This document shows positions 24,669 to 34,264 of a stretch of DNA of 64,000 nt, one piece after another. A model generated the notes under the pieces. It did no database searches. It was not told the origin of the DNA and saw nothing but the letters and a program-made list of their open reading frames with translations. Position 1 is the stretch's first letter; each line of letters begins with the position of its first letter. The DNA lies in NCBI RefSeq assembly GCF_023277745.1, contig NZ_CP086322.1:1922001-1986000 (forward strand), written 5' to 3'. Both the position numbers and the translations under genes were made by a program. Source of the stretch: Streptomyces halobius (lineage in GTDB: Bacteria; Actinomycetota; Actinomycetes; Streptomycetales; Streptomycetaceae).

Positions 24669-26320
24669 CGGGCGAGATCCACAGCCTGGAAGCGCACCGC
24701 CGGGAAACCGCGTCGGGGCAAACCGCCGGCATGCCGTCACGCGGGGGACTGAGCCTCGCGCCTGAACCCACCCCGGTGGAGACCGGTCTTCTCGACGAGG
24801 CCGTGGCCGGATTGCTCCCCGGTGCCATGGCCTCAGGCACGGGGATCCGGCAGACCGCGCTCTCCGGAGGCGGGCAGGGCCCCGGCGCGCTGGAGCCGCT
24901 GGTCCAGACCGTGTTGGAGGCGCTGGCCAAGGGCGCTGTGCGGCGCGGGGGCCCCGTTCCCGCCGGGACGCCCCAGGAACTGGCCGCAGACGTCGAGCGG
25001 GTATGCGCCGAGGCCGACGGCGATGACGCCCTGCACCGGCTGACCGAACTCCTGGCCCATGGCAGCGCCGACCCCGCCGACCCGTCCTGCGCCGCGCATC
25101 TCCATTGCCCGCCGCTCGCCGTCGCCGTCGCAGCCGATCTCGCCGTCTCCGCGCTCAATCCCTCCCAGGACTCCTGGGACCAGGCGCCCGCCGCCACCGC
25201 TGTGGAGACCCTGCTGTTGCAGGAGTTGGCGCAGCTCGTCGGGTACGACCCGGCGGAGGCTGCCGGTGTGCTCACCTCGGGCGGCACCGAGTCCAACCTC
25301 ATGGGCCTGATGCTCGCCCGCGACCGTGTGCTCGGCCGCGCGGCCGCGCGTCAGATCGAGCTGAGCGGCGTGCCGGGCACCGGTCCCCGTCCGCGGATCT
25401 TCGCCTCCGCCGCCGCGCACTTCTCGGTGCAACGGTCGGCGGCCCTCCTGGGCCTCGGCGAGGACGCGGTCATCCCCGTCCCGGTCGACCACGAGCTGCG
25501 GATGAAGCCTGAAGCGCTGGCGACCGCCCTCCGCGACTGCGTCGCGCGCGGTGAGGTGCCGGTGGCCGTCGTGGCCACCGCCGGAACGACCGACACCGGT
25601 GCGATCGACCCGCTGGGCACCTGTGCGGCGCTGGCCGCCGAGCACGGCGCCTGGCTGCATGTGGACGCGGCCTATGGCGGCGGTGCCCTGCTGTCCGACG
25701 AACTCGCCCCGCTGGTCGGCGGCATCGCGCTGGCCGACTCCGTGTCCCTGGACTGGCACAAGCTGGGCTGGCAGCCGGTCGCCGCGGGCATCTTCCTGGT
25801 CCGGCGGGCGGAGACCTACGCCTCCCTCGCACGACGCGCGGTGTACCTCAACCCGCAGGACGACGAGGAGGCCAGCTACCCCAGCCTGCTCGGCCTCTCG
25901 CTGCGCACCACGCGCCGCGCCGACGTCTTCAAGATCGCTGTCACGCTGCGCACCCTGGGGCGTGCGGGCTTGGGCCAACTCGTGGACGCCTGCCACGAGC
26001 TGGCGCGCGGCGGTGCGGAGGCGGTACGGGCACATCCCAGGCTGGAGCTGCACGCCGATCCCGTCCTGACGGCGTTTCTCTTCCGCTACCTGCCCGAGGG
26101 CGCCGATCCCGCACACACCGACCAGGTGAACGCGGCGCTGCGGCGCAGGCTGCTGCGCGAGGGGCGGGCGGTCGTCGGCCGCACCGAGCTCCCGGGCGAG
26201 GGGCCGGGCCGGGTCCGCCTGAAGCTCACACTGCTCAACCCGCACACCACCGCCGCCGAGGTCGAGCGGCTGCTTCACGCTGTCGCCGCGGCGGGCCAGG
26301 CCGAGGAGGAGAACCAGTGA
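24665..26320 (+). CDS. L-2,4-diaminobutyrate decarboxylase
   Basis: A 551-residue fold-I PLP decarboxylase of the group II type. LTSGGTESNLMGL (about 203-215), the HVDAAYGGG motif with Asp334, and SLDWHKLGWQP with Schiff-base Lys366 are clear. The long N-terminal extension of about 140 residues before the core is usual in Ddc/RhbB. It converts 2,4-diaminobutyrate into 1,3-diaminopropane, the backbone amine of rhizobactin 1021 and schizokinen. Translationally coupled to both neighbours (ATGA upstream, GTGA downstream). Confidence 0.88.
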   Translation: MTGEIHSLEAHRRETASGQTAGMPSRGGLSLAPEPTPVETGLLDEAVAGLLPGAMASGTGIRQTALSGGGQGPGALEPLVQTVLEALAKGAVRRGGPVPAGTPQELAADVERVCAEADGDDALHRLTELLAHGSADPADPSCAAHLHCPPLAVAVAADLAVSALNPSQDSWDQAPAATAVETLLLQELAQLVGYDPAEAAGVLTSGGTESNLMGLMLARDRVLGRAAARQIELSGVPGTGPRPRIFASAAAHFSVQRSAALLGLGEDAVIPVPVDHELRMKPEALATALRDCVARGEVPVAVVATAGTTDTGAIDPLGTCAALAAEHGAWLHVDAAYGGGALLSDELAPLVGGIALADSVSLDWHKLGWQPVAAGIFLVRRAETYASLARRAVYLNPQDDEEASYPSLLGLSLRTTRRADVFKIAVTLRTLGRAGLGQLVDACHELARGGAEAVRAHPRLELHADPVLTAFLFRYLPEGADPAHTDQVNAALRRRLLREGRAVVGRTELPGEGPGRVRLKLTLLNPHTTAAEVERLLHAVAAAGQAEEENQ

Positions 26321-28155
26321 ACCGGCCCAACGATGTCGGGCAGTCGGCAGCGGCGGTGACGCCCGCAGACACGCTGGCGGCCCCCGCAGCCGGCCCGGAC
26401 CCGCTCGACGCCGCCGACGCCCTGCGCGCCGGCGACGCCGCCGCCATGGAGACGCTGCTGCGCGCCTACGTACGCGAGACCGGAACCGAGGTCCCGCCGA
26501 CCGGCCAGGCGCTCCTGCTGGATCTGCCGGCCAGCCGGCTCACGTTGTCGGTGCCCGTGCGGTACCGGTCGCCCACCGGCTGGCACCGGTTCGGTGCGCC
26601 GTGCGTGGCCACCACCGAGGACAGCCACGGTGTCCCGGCCGATGCGGCCCTGGTGGCCGCCGGGCTGATCCGGGAGACCACGCTGGGCCGAGGTGTGCTC
26701 CCGCACCACGGGGGTGACGCCACCGCCCGGGTGCTGGACTCCGCCCGGCGCACCGCCACGCACCTCGCCCGCCGGCGCGCCGAGGGCGAGCACGGCCGAG
26801 GGCCGACGCCGTTCCTCGACAGCGAGCAGGCGTTGCTGCTCGGCCACCCCTTCCATCCCGCGCCCAAGAGCCGCGAGGAGGCGTCCGACGCCGAGCTGGA
26901 CGCGTACTCCCCCGAGTTGCGTGGCTCGTTCCCGCTCCACTGGTTCGCCGCCCACCCCGACGTCGTCGTCGGTGGGAGTGCGGACGGCAGTTCTCCCGCG
27001 GAGCTGCTGCGGCCGCTTGCCGCAGGGCTGGAGGTGCCCGACGGGATGGTGCCGGTGCCCGCCCACCCGTGGCAGGCCCGCGAGGTCCTGGCCCGTCCGG
27101 AGGTCGCCGCGCTTGTGGACGCCGGACTGCTGCGTCCGCTCGGCGCGGCCGGACCGGCCTGGTATCCCACCTCCTCCGTGCGGACCGTGCAGCGGCCGGA
27201 CGCCGAGGTGATGCTGAAACTGTCCCTCGGCATGAGGATCACCAACTCCCGGCGGAACAACCTGCGCAGTGAGATGCGTCTCGGCGTGCGGGCCGCACAG
27301 CTGCTGGCCGCGGGCCCCGCGGACTGGCTGCGTGCCGAGCACCCGGAGTTCGGCATCCTGCGTGACTTCGCCTGGGTGTCGGTCGGCACCGACGGACCGG
27401 AGACCGGACTGGAGACCGCGATCCGTGACAACCCCTTCCGGGGCGGCGGCGACGGCGCGCCGGAAGGGCTGTGCGTGGCAGGTCTGCTGGCCGAGCGGAC
27501 GGGTCCCGGTGACGGCACCCCGCCGCGGCACCGCGCCTTGCTGTGTGAAGCGGCCGAGCGCGCCGCTCGCGCGTTCGGTGTCCCGGTGGCCGAGGCGTCG
27601 GAGCGTTGGCTCGCCCGCTATCTGGAGGTGCTGGTCATTCCCCTGATCCGCCTTCAGGCGCGGTACGGCATCGCCCTGGAGCCGCACCACCAGAACACCC
27701 TGGTCGCCCTCGACGCGCACGGACTGCCCCGCGCGGGCTGGTACCGGGACAGCCAGGGCTACTACCTGGCCGCTTCCCGCACCGCCGACATCGAGCGCCT
27801 CCTGCCGGGCGCCACCGACGGCGTCGATCTGGTCTTCGACGACGCCTTCGTCGACGAGCGGGTCGCCTACTACCTCGGCATCAACAACCTGCTCGGTCTC
27901 GTCGGAGCATTCGGCACGCTCCAACTGGCCGACGAGGGCCGCCTGCTGCGCGTACTGCGCGGCGCGCTGGAGCGGCTGCGTACGGCCGAGCCCACCGCCA
28001 AGGGCCTGCTCGACCTGCTGCTCGACGCGCCCGTGCTGCGCTGCAAGGGCAACTACCTGACCTGCGTGGACGGACTCGACGAACTCGTCGGTGACGTGCA
28101 CACCCAGTCCGTCTACATCGATCTCCCCAACCCTCTTACGGAGGCCCAGCGGTGA
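26317..28155 (+). CDS. NIS siderophore synthetase (IucA/IucC family), first copy
   Basis: A 612-residue NRPS-independent siderophore synthetase. The N-terminal IucA/IucC domain shows GHPFHPAPKSREEA, the ATP-binding KLSLGMRITNSRRNN and PAHPWQ; the C-terminal FhuF-like part contains EPHHQNTLVAL and a LRCKGNYLT end. These enzymes adenylate a carboxylate, typically citrate, and condense it with an amine or hydroxylamine. Two such synthetases in one operon suggest stepwise acylation of both citrate arms. The start is GTG 26317, overlapping the decarboxylase stop by four bases. Confidence 0.92.
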   Translation: MNRPNDVGQSAAAVTPADTLAAPAAGPDPLDAADALRAGDAAAMETLLRAYVRETGTEVPPTGQALLLDLPASRLTLSVPVRYRSPTGWHRFGAPCVATTEDSHGVPADAALVAAGLIRETTLGRGVLPHHGGDATARVLDSARRTATHLARRRAEGEHGRGPTPFLDSEQALLLGHPFHPAPKSREEASDAELDAYSPELRGSFPLHWFAAHPDVVVGGSADGSSPAELLRPLAAGLEVPDGMVPVPAHPWQAREVLARPEVAALVDAGLLRPLGAAGPAWYPTSSVRTVQRPDAEVMLKLSLGMRITNSRRNNLRSEMRLGVRAAQLLAAGPADWLRAEHPEFGILRDFAWVSVGTDGPETGLETAIRDNPFRGGGDGAPEGLCVAGLLAERTGPGDGTPPRHRALLCEAAERAARAFGVPVAEASERWLARYLEVLVIPLIRLQARYGIALEPHHQNTLVALDAHGLPRAGWYRDSQGYYLAASRTADIERLLPGATDGVDLVFDDAFVDERVAYYLGINNLLGLVGAFGTLQLADEGRLLRVLRGALERLRTAEPTAKGLLDLLLDAPVLRCKGNYLTCVDGLDELVGDVHTQSVYIDLPNPLTEAQR

Positions 28156-29567
28156 CCGCTCCCTCGTCTTCCCCCGACCACAGTCGCCCCTACGACCTGG
28201 TCGGCGTCGGCATCGGCCCGTTCAATCTGTCCCTGGCCGCGCTGGCGGACGGCGTACCCGGCTTCCGGTCCCTCTTCCTTGACGCCAAGCCGGCGTTCTC
28301 CTGGCATCCGGGACTGCTGATGGAGGGAACGACACTTCAGGTGCCGTTCCTCGCCGACCTGGTCACCATGGCCGACCCGACCAGCCCGTGGTCATATCTG
28401 AACTACCTCCGCTCCCACGACCGGATGTTCAAGTTCTTCTTCTCCGAGCGCTTCCACATACCGCGCCGGGAATACGACCACTACTGCCGCTGGGCCGCCG
28501 AGCGGCTGCCCTCGTGCCGCTTCGACGCCGAAGTCACCGCGCTGGAGTGGGACGAGAGCGCTGACGCGTTCGCTGTCGTCCACCGCTCCGCCTCAGGCGC
28601 CGAGACCCGCGTCCTGGCCCGTCAGGTCGTGCTCGGCGTGGGCACCAACCCCGTCGTCCCCGAGCCGCTGCGCCCGTTGCTGACCGACTGCCACACCGGT
28701 CGCATCCTCCACAGCGCCGACTACCGCACCTACCGGACGCGGCTCTCCGCCGCCGACGACGTCACGGTCATCGGCGCGGGCCAGTCCGGCGCAGAGGTCG
28801 CGCTCGATCTGCTCCGCAACCAGGACGGCGACGGCCAGGGCGGCCCGTACGTCCGCTGGCTGGCCCGCACCACGGCCTTCGCGCCGATGGAGTACTCGAA
28901 GATCGGCCTGGAGCACTTCACCCCGGACTACATCCGGTACTTCCGCCACCTCCCGGAGGCCACCCGAGAGCGGCTGGTGCGCGAGCAGTGGCAGCTCTAC
29001 AAGGGCGTGAGCGAGGAGACGCTGGGCGAGATCTACGATGAGCTGTACGAGCGCACCATCGGCGGCGGCGAGCCGCGCGCCACCCTGCAGCCGGGCGTGG
29101 AGATCGTCGCGGCGGAGGCCGACGGCGAGGGGTATCTGCTCACCTGCCGGACTCAGCAGCAGGACACGCTCTTCGAGATCCGGACCTCCGCCGTCGTCTC
29201 CGCCACCGGCTACGCCGCCTCCCGTCCGGCCTTCCTGGAGTCGATGGGCGACCTGGTCGACTGGGACGACAGGGGCCGCTACCAAGTCGACGGGGAGTAC
29301 CGGGTCGCGCTCGACCCGCGGGTCTCCGGCACGCTCTACGTGCAGAACGCCGAGATGCACACGCACGGCGTGGGCGCCCCCGACCTCACCCTCGGCGCCT
29401 GGCGCGCCGCGACCATCCTCAACACCGCCGCTGGGCGCAGCGTACTGCCCGTTGCCCCGCGGCAGGCTTTCACGACCTTCGGGGCACCGGAGGTTCCGGC
29501 GTCCGTCGAACCCGCGGCCCCGGTTCCGGACGAGACTGCCACCACGCCCTCTGGTACGCCGCGATGA
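28152..29567 (+). CDS. Flavin-dependent amine N-monooxygenase (IucD/RhbE-like)
   Basis: A 471-residue N-hydroxylating monooxygenase. The FAD loop is VGVGIGPFNLSLA, the NADPH loop is VIGAGQSGAEVAL, and VVSATGYAAS is the family's late ATGY motif. It hydroxylates the terminal amine of lysine, ornithine or a diamine; given the co-transcribed Dat and Ddc enzymes, 1,3-diaminopropane is the likely substrate here, forming the future hydroxamate. The start is GTG 28152, with a four-base overlap to the preceding synthetase. A Pro/Ala-rich tail of about 30 residues follows the core. Confidence 0.9.
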   Translation: MTAPSSSPDHSRPYDLVGVGIGPFNLSLAALADGVPGFRSLFLDAKPAFSWHPGLLMEGTTLQVPFLADLVTMADPTSPWSYLNYLRSHDRMFKFFFSERFHIPRREYDHYCRWAAERLPSCRFDAEVTALEWDESADAFAVVHRSASGAETRVLARQVVLGVGTNPVVPEPLRPLLTDCHTGRILHSADYRTYRTRLSAADDVTVIGAGQSGAEVALDLLRNQDGDGQGGPYVRWLARTTAFAPMEYSKIGLEHFTPDYIRYFRHLPEATRERLVREQWQLYKGVSEETLGEIYDELYERTIGGGEPRATLQPGVEIVAAEADGEGYLLTCRTQQQDTLFEIRTSAVVSATGYAASRPAFLESMGDLVDWDDRGRYQVDGEYRVALDPRVSGTLYVQNAEMHTHGVGAPDLTLGAWRAATILNTAAGRSVLPVAPRQAFTTFGAPEVPASVEPAAPVPDETATTPSGTPR

Positions 29568-30982
29568 CGGTCGTGGAGAAGACCGGCGCGCCGGCCCCGG
29601 GGGGAACGGCGCGCCACGCCAAGACCGTGCTCATCTCCGTCATCGGCCTCCACCTGGTCGCCGAGACCGCACTGACACCGTTCCTCCCCCAGCTGTTCCA
29701 GCGGCTGTACGGCATCGAGGATCCGGAAGCTACCGGGCTGTACATCTGGATCTGCCGCATCGTCGGGCTCGCCGCCCTCCCCCTGTGGGGGCTGGCGGCC
29801 CGGCGTTGGTCACTGCACAAGCTGGTGCTGGCCGGGTTGTGCGGGTCCGCCGTTCTCGATCTGCTCCTCGGCCTGGCACCCAGCTATGCCGCGTACACGG
29901 TGCTGTCGACGCTCATCGTGACGACCAACAGCGCCCTGCTGCTGGCCTATCCGGCGTTCATCGCCGAGCACGGTGACGAATCGGAGGGCGGCGAGCGGGC
30001 CCGGCTGGCCGGGGTCTGCACTCTGGTGGTCGTCTTCCATCTGTCCGTCGTCGTCTCCACGATGGTGGGCGCGGGAGTCCTCTCGCTGCCGGAACCGCGC
30101 ATCGGCATCTCGGCGTTCGCGGTCCTGGACACCCTCCTGGCCGTGGTCACGTACCGGATCCTGGGCCGACGCCCGGACCTGAAGACCGACGGCTCCGCCG
30201 CCGACGGTGCATCGGAAGCGGCGCCTGCCCGCGCCGGCGCGGCAGCCGCCCCCAGCGCGCGTTCTTCGAGCCGTGTCTCGTGGTTCATGATGCTCGCCTA
30301 CGCCGCCCTGATCGGGGTCGCGTTCGACTTCTCGGTCAATGTGTCGCGCCCCTTCTTCACCGAGTTCTCCGACAGCCTCGGCAGCGGCTCGGTCGGGTCC
30401 GCCGTGCTGTTCTTCCTGCCCAGTGTCTCCGCGCTGGCCGTGCTTCCCTCGGTACGCCGCTGCTACGACCTGCTCGGTGACCGGCTGCTGCCGCTGGCTC
30501 TGACCGTGGGCGCGGCCGGGCTGGCCTGGACATGGCTGGCCGACGGCCTGCCGGGGCTGGTCGGCGGCCGGCTGCTGTTCGGCGTCGGGCTCGGCCTCGG
30601 CCAAGTCGCCGTCGAGCTGCGGATGTTCCGTGCGACCGGCACGAAGGGCCCGGCGTTCACCGCCGTGGAGACCGCCCGCTCCGCCGGTCTGCTGGCCGCA
30701 CCGCTGGCCGCCACCGCCGCGGTCTCCTACGACCTGGCGCTGCCGCTTGCGGTCGCCGCGGCCGTACAGATGGGCGCCGCCGCCCTGTCCCTGAGGCGCA
30801 CTCGAAGCGCAGCCGCCCCGGCATCGGCCACGCCCGATCCCGCCGTGTCCGAGGCCGGGGCGGCCAGGCCCGCCATTCCCAGGCAGGCCGGGCCGGTTGC
30901 GACCGCCCCGGAATCCCCAGGTCCCCGGCCTGCCCTGACAGCCCCCGCCTCCCCCGCGCACTCCGAGGAGAAGCATCGATGA
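29564..30982 (+). CDS. MFS transporter, probable siderophore exporter
   Basis: A 472-residue transporter with about 12 hydrophobic helices, separated at mid-length by a long Ala-rich cytoplasmic loop (about 195-235), and an Ala/Pro-rich tail of about 60 residues. A motif-A-like loop (GLAARRWSLHK) follows helix 2. Its place inside the biosynthetic operon, coupled at both ends by four-base overlaps, indicates export of the finished siderophore. Substrate assignment rests on context only. Confidence 0.85.
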   Translation: MTVVEKTGAPAPGGTARHAKTVLISVIGLHLVAETALTPFLPQLFQRLYGIEDPEATGLYIWICRIVGLAALPLWGLAARRWSLHKLVLAGLCGSAVLDLLLGLAPSYAAYTVLSTLIVTTNSALLLAYPAFIAEHGDESEGGERARLAGVCTLVVVFHLSVVVSTMVGAGVLSLPEPRIGISAFAVLDTLLAVVTYRILGRRPDLKTDGSAADGASEAAPARAGAAAAPSARSSSRVSWFMMLAYAALIGVAFDFSVNVSRPFFTEFSDSLGSGSVGSAVLFFLPSVSALAVLPSVRRCYDLLGDRLLPLALTVGAAGLAWTWLADGLPGLVGGRLLFGVGLGLGQVAVELRMFRATGTKGPAFTAVETARSAGLLAAPLAATAAVSYDLALPLAVAAAVQMGAAALSLRRTRSAAAPASATPDPAVSEAGAARPAIPRQAGPVATAPESPGPRPALTAPASPAHSEEKHR

Positions 30983-32799
30983 ACCGCACCACACGTGAAG
31001 CCTGGGCACAGGCGGGCGAACGGCTACTTGTCAAAGCCGTGGAAGAGTTCGCGTACGAGGAACTGCTCGTCCCCGAGCCCGACGCGTCGGCCGGCGCCCC
31101 GGACGCGTACCGGCTGGACCTCGCCGACCGTATCCACTGGACCTTCCGGGCAGCCCGCGGCACCTTCGGCACCTGGCGGCTCGTGCCCGGCACCCTGCGG
31201 CGGCACCCCGCGCCCACCGGCGGCACGGCCGGCCCCGAGCAGCTGCTGCTCGACGCCCGCCCGGCCCTCGGATGGGACGGGCCCACCACCGCCGAGGTGC
31301 TGCGCGAACTCACCGCCACCCGGCGGGCCGAGGCCGAGGTCATCTCCCGTGCCCTGCCCGCGGCCGAACTCGCCGATCTGGACCACCTCGACCTGGAGGC
31401 GCATCAGGACGGCCATCCGTGCATGCTGCTCAACAAGGGGCGGCTGGGCTTCTCCGCCTCCGACGCCGCCTCTTACGCACCTGAGGCAGCCGGTTCGGTG
31501 CAGCTGTTCTGGGCCGGCGTCCACAGCAGTCTCGGCTCCTACTCCGGTGTGCCCGGTCTCGACGCGGACACCCTGCTGACCGAGGAGCTGGACGAGGTCA
31601 CCCGCAAGCGGTTCGCGACAACCCTTCAGCGAACGTGCGCCGAAACCGGCTACCACGCCGCCGACTTCTGCTGGCTGCCGGTGCACCCCTTCCACTGGGA
31701 CGAGGCCGTCGCGACGCTCTTCGCCCCGTATCTCGCCGACGGCCGGATCGTGCTGCTCGGTGTGGGCCCGGACCGCTACCGGCCGCTTCAGTCCATCCGC
31801 ACCCTGGCGAACCTGGACCACCCGCACCGCCGCAATGTGAAGGTGCCGCTGTTCATCCGCAACACCCTCGTCTGGCGCGGCCTGTCCACGAAGCCGACCG
31901 AGGCCGCACCCGATGTGAGCGCCTGGCTGCACGCCGTCCGCGACGCCGACCCGTATCTCCGCGACGAGCTGCGCTTCCACCCGCTGGGCGAGGTGGCGGG
32001 CGTGGCCGTGCACCATCCGCTGTACGAGTCGGTGAAGGACGCCCCGTACCGCTACCACGAACTCCTCGGCGCGGTCTGGCGGGAGCCGGTCGCTGCGCTG
32101 CTGGGCGACGGCGAGCGGGCCCGCACCATGGCCGCACTGCTCAAGAGCGGATCCGACGGCCGCGCTCTGGTCAGCGAACTGGTCGACAGGTCCGGGCTCG
32201 CCCCACGCGCCTGGCTCGACCGCTTCTTCCGCGCCCTGCTGCCCGGACTGCTGCACTACCTCTACCGGTACGGCGTGGCGTACTGCCCGCACGGCGAGAA
32301 CACCGTCGTCCTCTACGACTCCTCCGACACCCCCATCGGCATCGCGGTCAAGGACTTCGCCGAGGACGTCAATCTGCTGCCCGGCAGCCATCCCGAGTAC
32401 GCGGGCCTGTCCGAGCGCGCTGATGCGCTGCTGCTGCGCTGGCCCGCCGGCGAGCTGGCCCACTCGCTGCTCAGCGCGATCTTCGCCGGCCACTTCCGGT
32501 TCTTCGCCCCGCTGGCCGCCGAGCACCTCGGGGTTCCGGAGGAGGAATTCTGGGCCATGGTCCGCGCCGAGATCGAGCGCTACCACGCCCGCTTCCCCGA
32601 ACTGGCCGACCGTTTCGAGGGCTTCGGCCTGCTCGCCCCGGAGTTCGACCGGGTGGCGCTCAACCGCGAACAGCTGCTCGGCGGTGGCTTCCACGACCGC
32701 GCCGAGAAGGACGAGGGCTTCGACGTCGTCCACGGCACCCTCGCCAACCCCCTCGCCGTCGCAACCGGCGTACCTCAGGAACCTCAGGAGCAGATATGA
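30979..32799 (+). CDS. NIS siderophore synthetase (IucA/IucC family), second copy
   Basis: A 606-residue synthetase. Marks are the HPCMLLNKGRLGFS segment, LPVHPFHWDEAV, the RNVKVPLFIRNTLVWRGLS strand with TKPTEAAP, CPHGENTVVLYD and KDFAEDVNLLPG. These resemble the type C group (DesD, RhbF) that joins a hydroxamate amine to a citrate or succinate derivative. It differs strongly from the first copy, so the two probably act on different intermediates instead of being a recent duplication. Coupled to the exporter gene and to the glutamine-synthetase-like gene by four-base overlaps. Confidence 0.92.
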   Translation: MNRTTREAWAQAGERLLVKAVEEFAYEELLVPEPDASAGAPDAYRLDLADRIHWTFRAARGTFGTWRLVPGTLRRHPAPTGGTAGPEQLLLDARPALGWDGPTTAEVLRELTATRRAEAEVISRALPAAELADLDHLDLEAHQDGHPCMLLNKGRLGFSASDAASYAPEAAGSVQLFWAGVHSSLGSYSGVPGLDADTLLTEELDEVTRKRFATTLQRTCAETGYHAADFCWLPVHPFHWDEAVATLFAPYLADGRIVLLGVGPDRYRPLQSIRTLANLDHPHRRNVKVPLFIRNTLVWRGLSTKPTEAAPDVSAWLHAVRDADPYLRDELRFHPLGEVAGVAVHHPLYESVKDAPYRYHELLGAVWREPVAALLGDGERARTMAALLKSGSDGRALVSELVDRSGLAPRAWLDRFFRALLPGLLHYLYRYGVAYCPHGENTVVLYDSSDTPIGIAVKDFAEDVNLLPGSHPEYAGLSERADALLLRWPAGELAHSLLSAIFAGHFRFFAPLAAEHLGVPEEEFWAMVRAEIERYHARFPELADRFEGFGLLAPEFDRVALNREQLLGGGFHDRAEKDEGFDVVHGTLANPLAVATGVPQEPQEQI

Positions 32800-34181
32800 C
32801 CACCTCGCCGTACGAGCGACTGCGCGCCGACGCCGAGGAGGGACGCGTAGAGGAAGTGATCGTCAGCGTCCCGGACCTCCAGGGGAGGCTCCAGGGCAGC
32901 CGCCTGTCCGTGCCCTATTTCCTGGACGAGGTGGTCGGGCTGGGGGTTCCCCCGACGGAGTCAGGGGGAGGCTTCGGCGCCTGCGTCTATCTGCTCGCCT
33001 CCGACGTCGAGATGGACACCGGTCCCGGATACGCCATCGACGCCTGGCAGAGCGGCTTCGGTGACTTCGTCCTCCGTCCCGACCCGGCCACGCTGCGCAC
33101 CCTCCCCTGGGACCCGGGTACCGCGCTCGTCCTCGCCGACGCCGTCTGGCCGGGTGGCGAGGCCGTCGAGATCGCCCCGCGCCAGGTACTGCGCACCCAG
33201 CTCGACCGGCTCGCCGAGCGCGGGCTGACCGCCTTCGCGGGCACCGAGCTGGAGTTCCTCGTCTTCCACGAGTCGTACCGTCAGGCATGGGACCGTCGTT
33301 ACCACGGCCTGGAGACGGCCACCGCCTACAACGTGGACTACTCCCTCCAGGGACTGGCCGGGATCGAGCCCGTGGTGCGCCGTATCCGCCGGGAGATGGT
33401 GCGCGCCGGGCTCACCATGGAAACGGCCCGAGCAGAGGTCCATGCCGGCCAGTACGAGATCGTCTTCCGCTACGACGAGGCGATGACCACTTGTGACAAC
33501 CACGTCCTCTTCAAGAACGGCGCCAAGCAGATCGCCGCTCAGGAAGGGGTCGCGCTCACCTTCATGCCCAAGTACGACGAGGGCGAGGGCAATTCCTGCC
33601 ACATCCACCTGTCGCTGCGTGGCACGGACGGCTCTGCCGCCCTCGCCGACCCGGCGGCGGAGGACGGCATGTCCGATCTGATGCATCACTTCGTCGCGGG
33701 TCAGCTCGCCTGTCTGGCCGACTTCGCGCTGCTGATGGCGCCGAACATCAACTCGTACAAGCGCCTTCAGCCGGGCGCTTTCGCCCCGACCGGCATCACC
33801 TGGGGCCGGGACAACCGCACCTGCCCGGTCCGCGTCGTGGGCTCGGGCCACTCGCTGCGGATCGAGCACCGGGTGCCCGGCGGGGACGCCAACCCCTACC
33901 TCGCCGTCGCCGCCGCGGTGGCCGCCGGCCTGTACGGCATCGAGAACCGTCTCGCCCTCCCGGCGCCGCACACCGCGAACGCCCTGGCCGATCCGTCGGT
34001 GCCACGGCTGCCCGGCACGCTCACCGAGGCCCTGCACCGGTGGGAGAACAGCGAGATCGCGGCCAAGGTGTTCGGCGAGGCGGTCGTCGGCCACTACGCA
34101 CAGGCCGCCCGTACGGAGCTGGCCGCCTTCGAAAGGGCGGTCACCGACTGGGAGCGGGTCCGCGGCTTCGAACGCCTGTGA
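32796..34181 (+). CDS. Glutamine-synthetase-like gamma-glutamyl ligase in the siderophore operon
   Basis: A 461-residue member of the class I glutamine synthetase fold. FAGTELEFLVF carries the paired metal-binding glutamates, ARAEVHAGQYEI the next glutamate, GNSCHIHLSL the conserved His, and RIEHRVPGGDANPYLAVAA the C-terminal Arg-Glu motif. The RIEHRVPGxDANPY form is seen in glutamine-synthetase-like gamma-glutamyl ligases for polyamines and other amines, unlike the RxExRxPDxxANPY form of true GlnA. It is translationally coupled to the second synthetase, so it belongs to the pathway. It may glutamylate 1,3-diaminopropane or a pathway intermediate, or protect the cell from excess diamine. Residues about 48-59 (VPPTESGGG region) look like an in-frame insertion. 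Confidence 0.85.
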   Translation: MTTSPYERLRADAEEGRVEEVIVSVPDLQGRLQGSRLSVPYFLDEVVGLGVPPTESGGGFGACVYLLASDVEMDTGPGYAIDAWQSGFGDFVLRPDPATLRTLPWDPGTALVLADAVWPGGEAVEIAPRQVLRTQLDRLAERGLTAFAGTELEFLVFHESYRQAWDRRYHGLETATAYNVDYSLQGLAGIEPVVRRIRREMVRAGLTMETARAEVHAGQYEIVFRYDEAMTTCDNHVLFKNGAKQIAAQEGVALTFMPKYDEGEGNSCHIHLSLRGTDGSAALADPAAEDGMSDLMHHFVAGQLACLADFALLMAPNINSYKRLQPGAFAPTGITWGRDNRTCPVRVVGSGHSLRIEHRVPGGDANPYLAVAAAVAAGLYGIENRLALPAPHTANALADPSVPRLPGTLTEALHRWENSEIAAKVFGEAVVGHYAQAARTELAAFERAVTDWERVRGFERL

Positions 34182-34199
34182 CGTGCTGAGCCTCCGCAA

Positions 34200-34246
34200 C
34201 GACTGCGGCCCTGGCCACGGATGTTCCGTGGCCAGGGCCGCAGTCG
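34200..34246. terminator. Long bidirectional terminator
   Basis: A perfect 21-bp stem (CGACTGCGGCCCTGGCCACG+G and its complement) encloses ATGTT. It lies between the convergent ends of the biosynthetic operon and the binding-protein gene, and should stop transcription from both sides. Confidence 0.92.
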
Positions 34247-34264
34247 TCGTGTCCGGTACCGCCG

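Noticed and set aside
32796..34181. The glutamine-synthetase-like gene as house-keeping glnA
   Set aside because: Its coupling to siderophore genes, the RIEHRVPGGDANPY motif and sequence style of amine-glutamylating relatives argue against GlnA.
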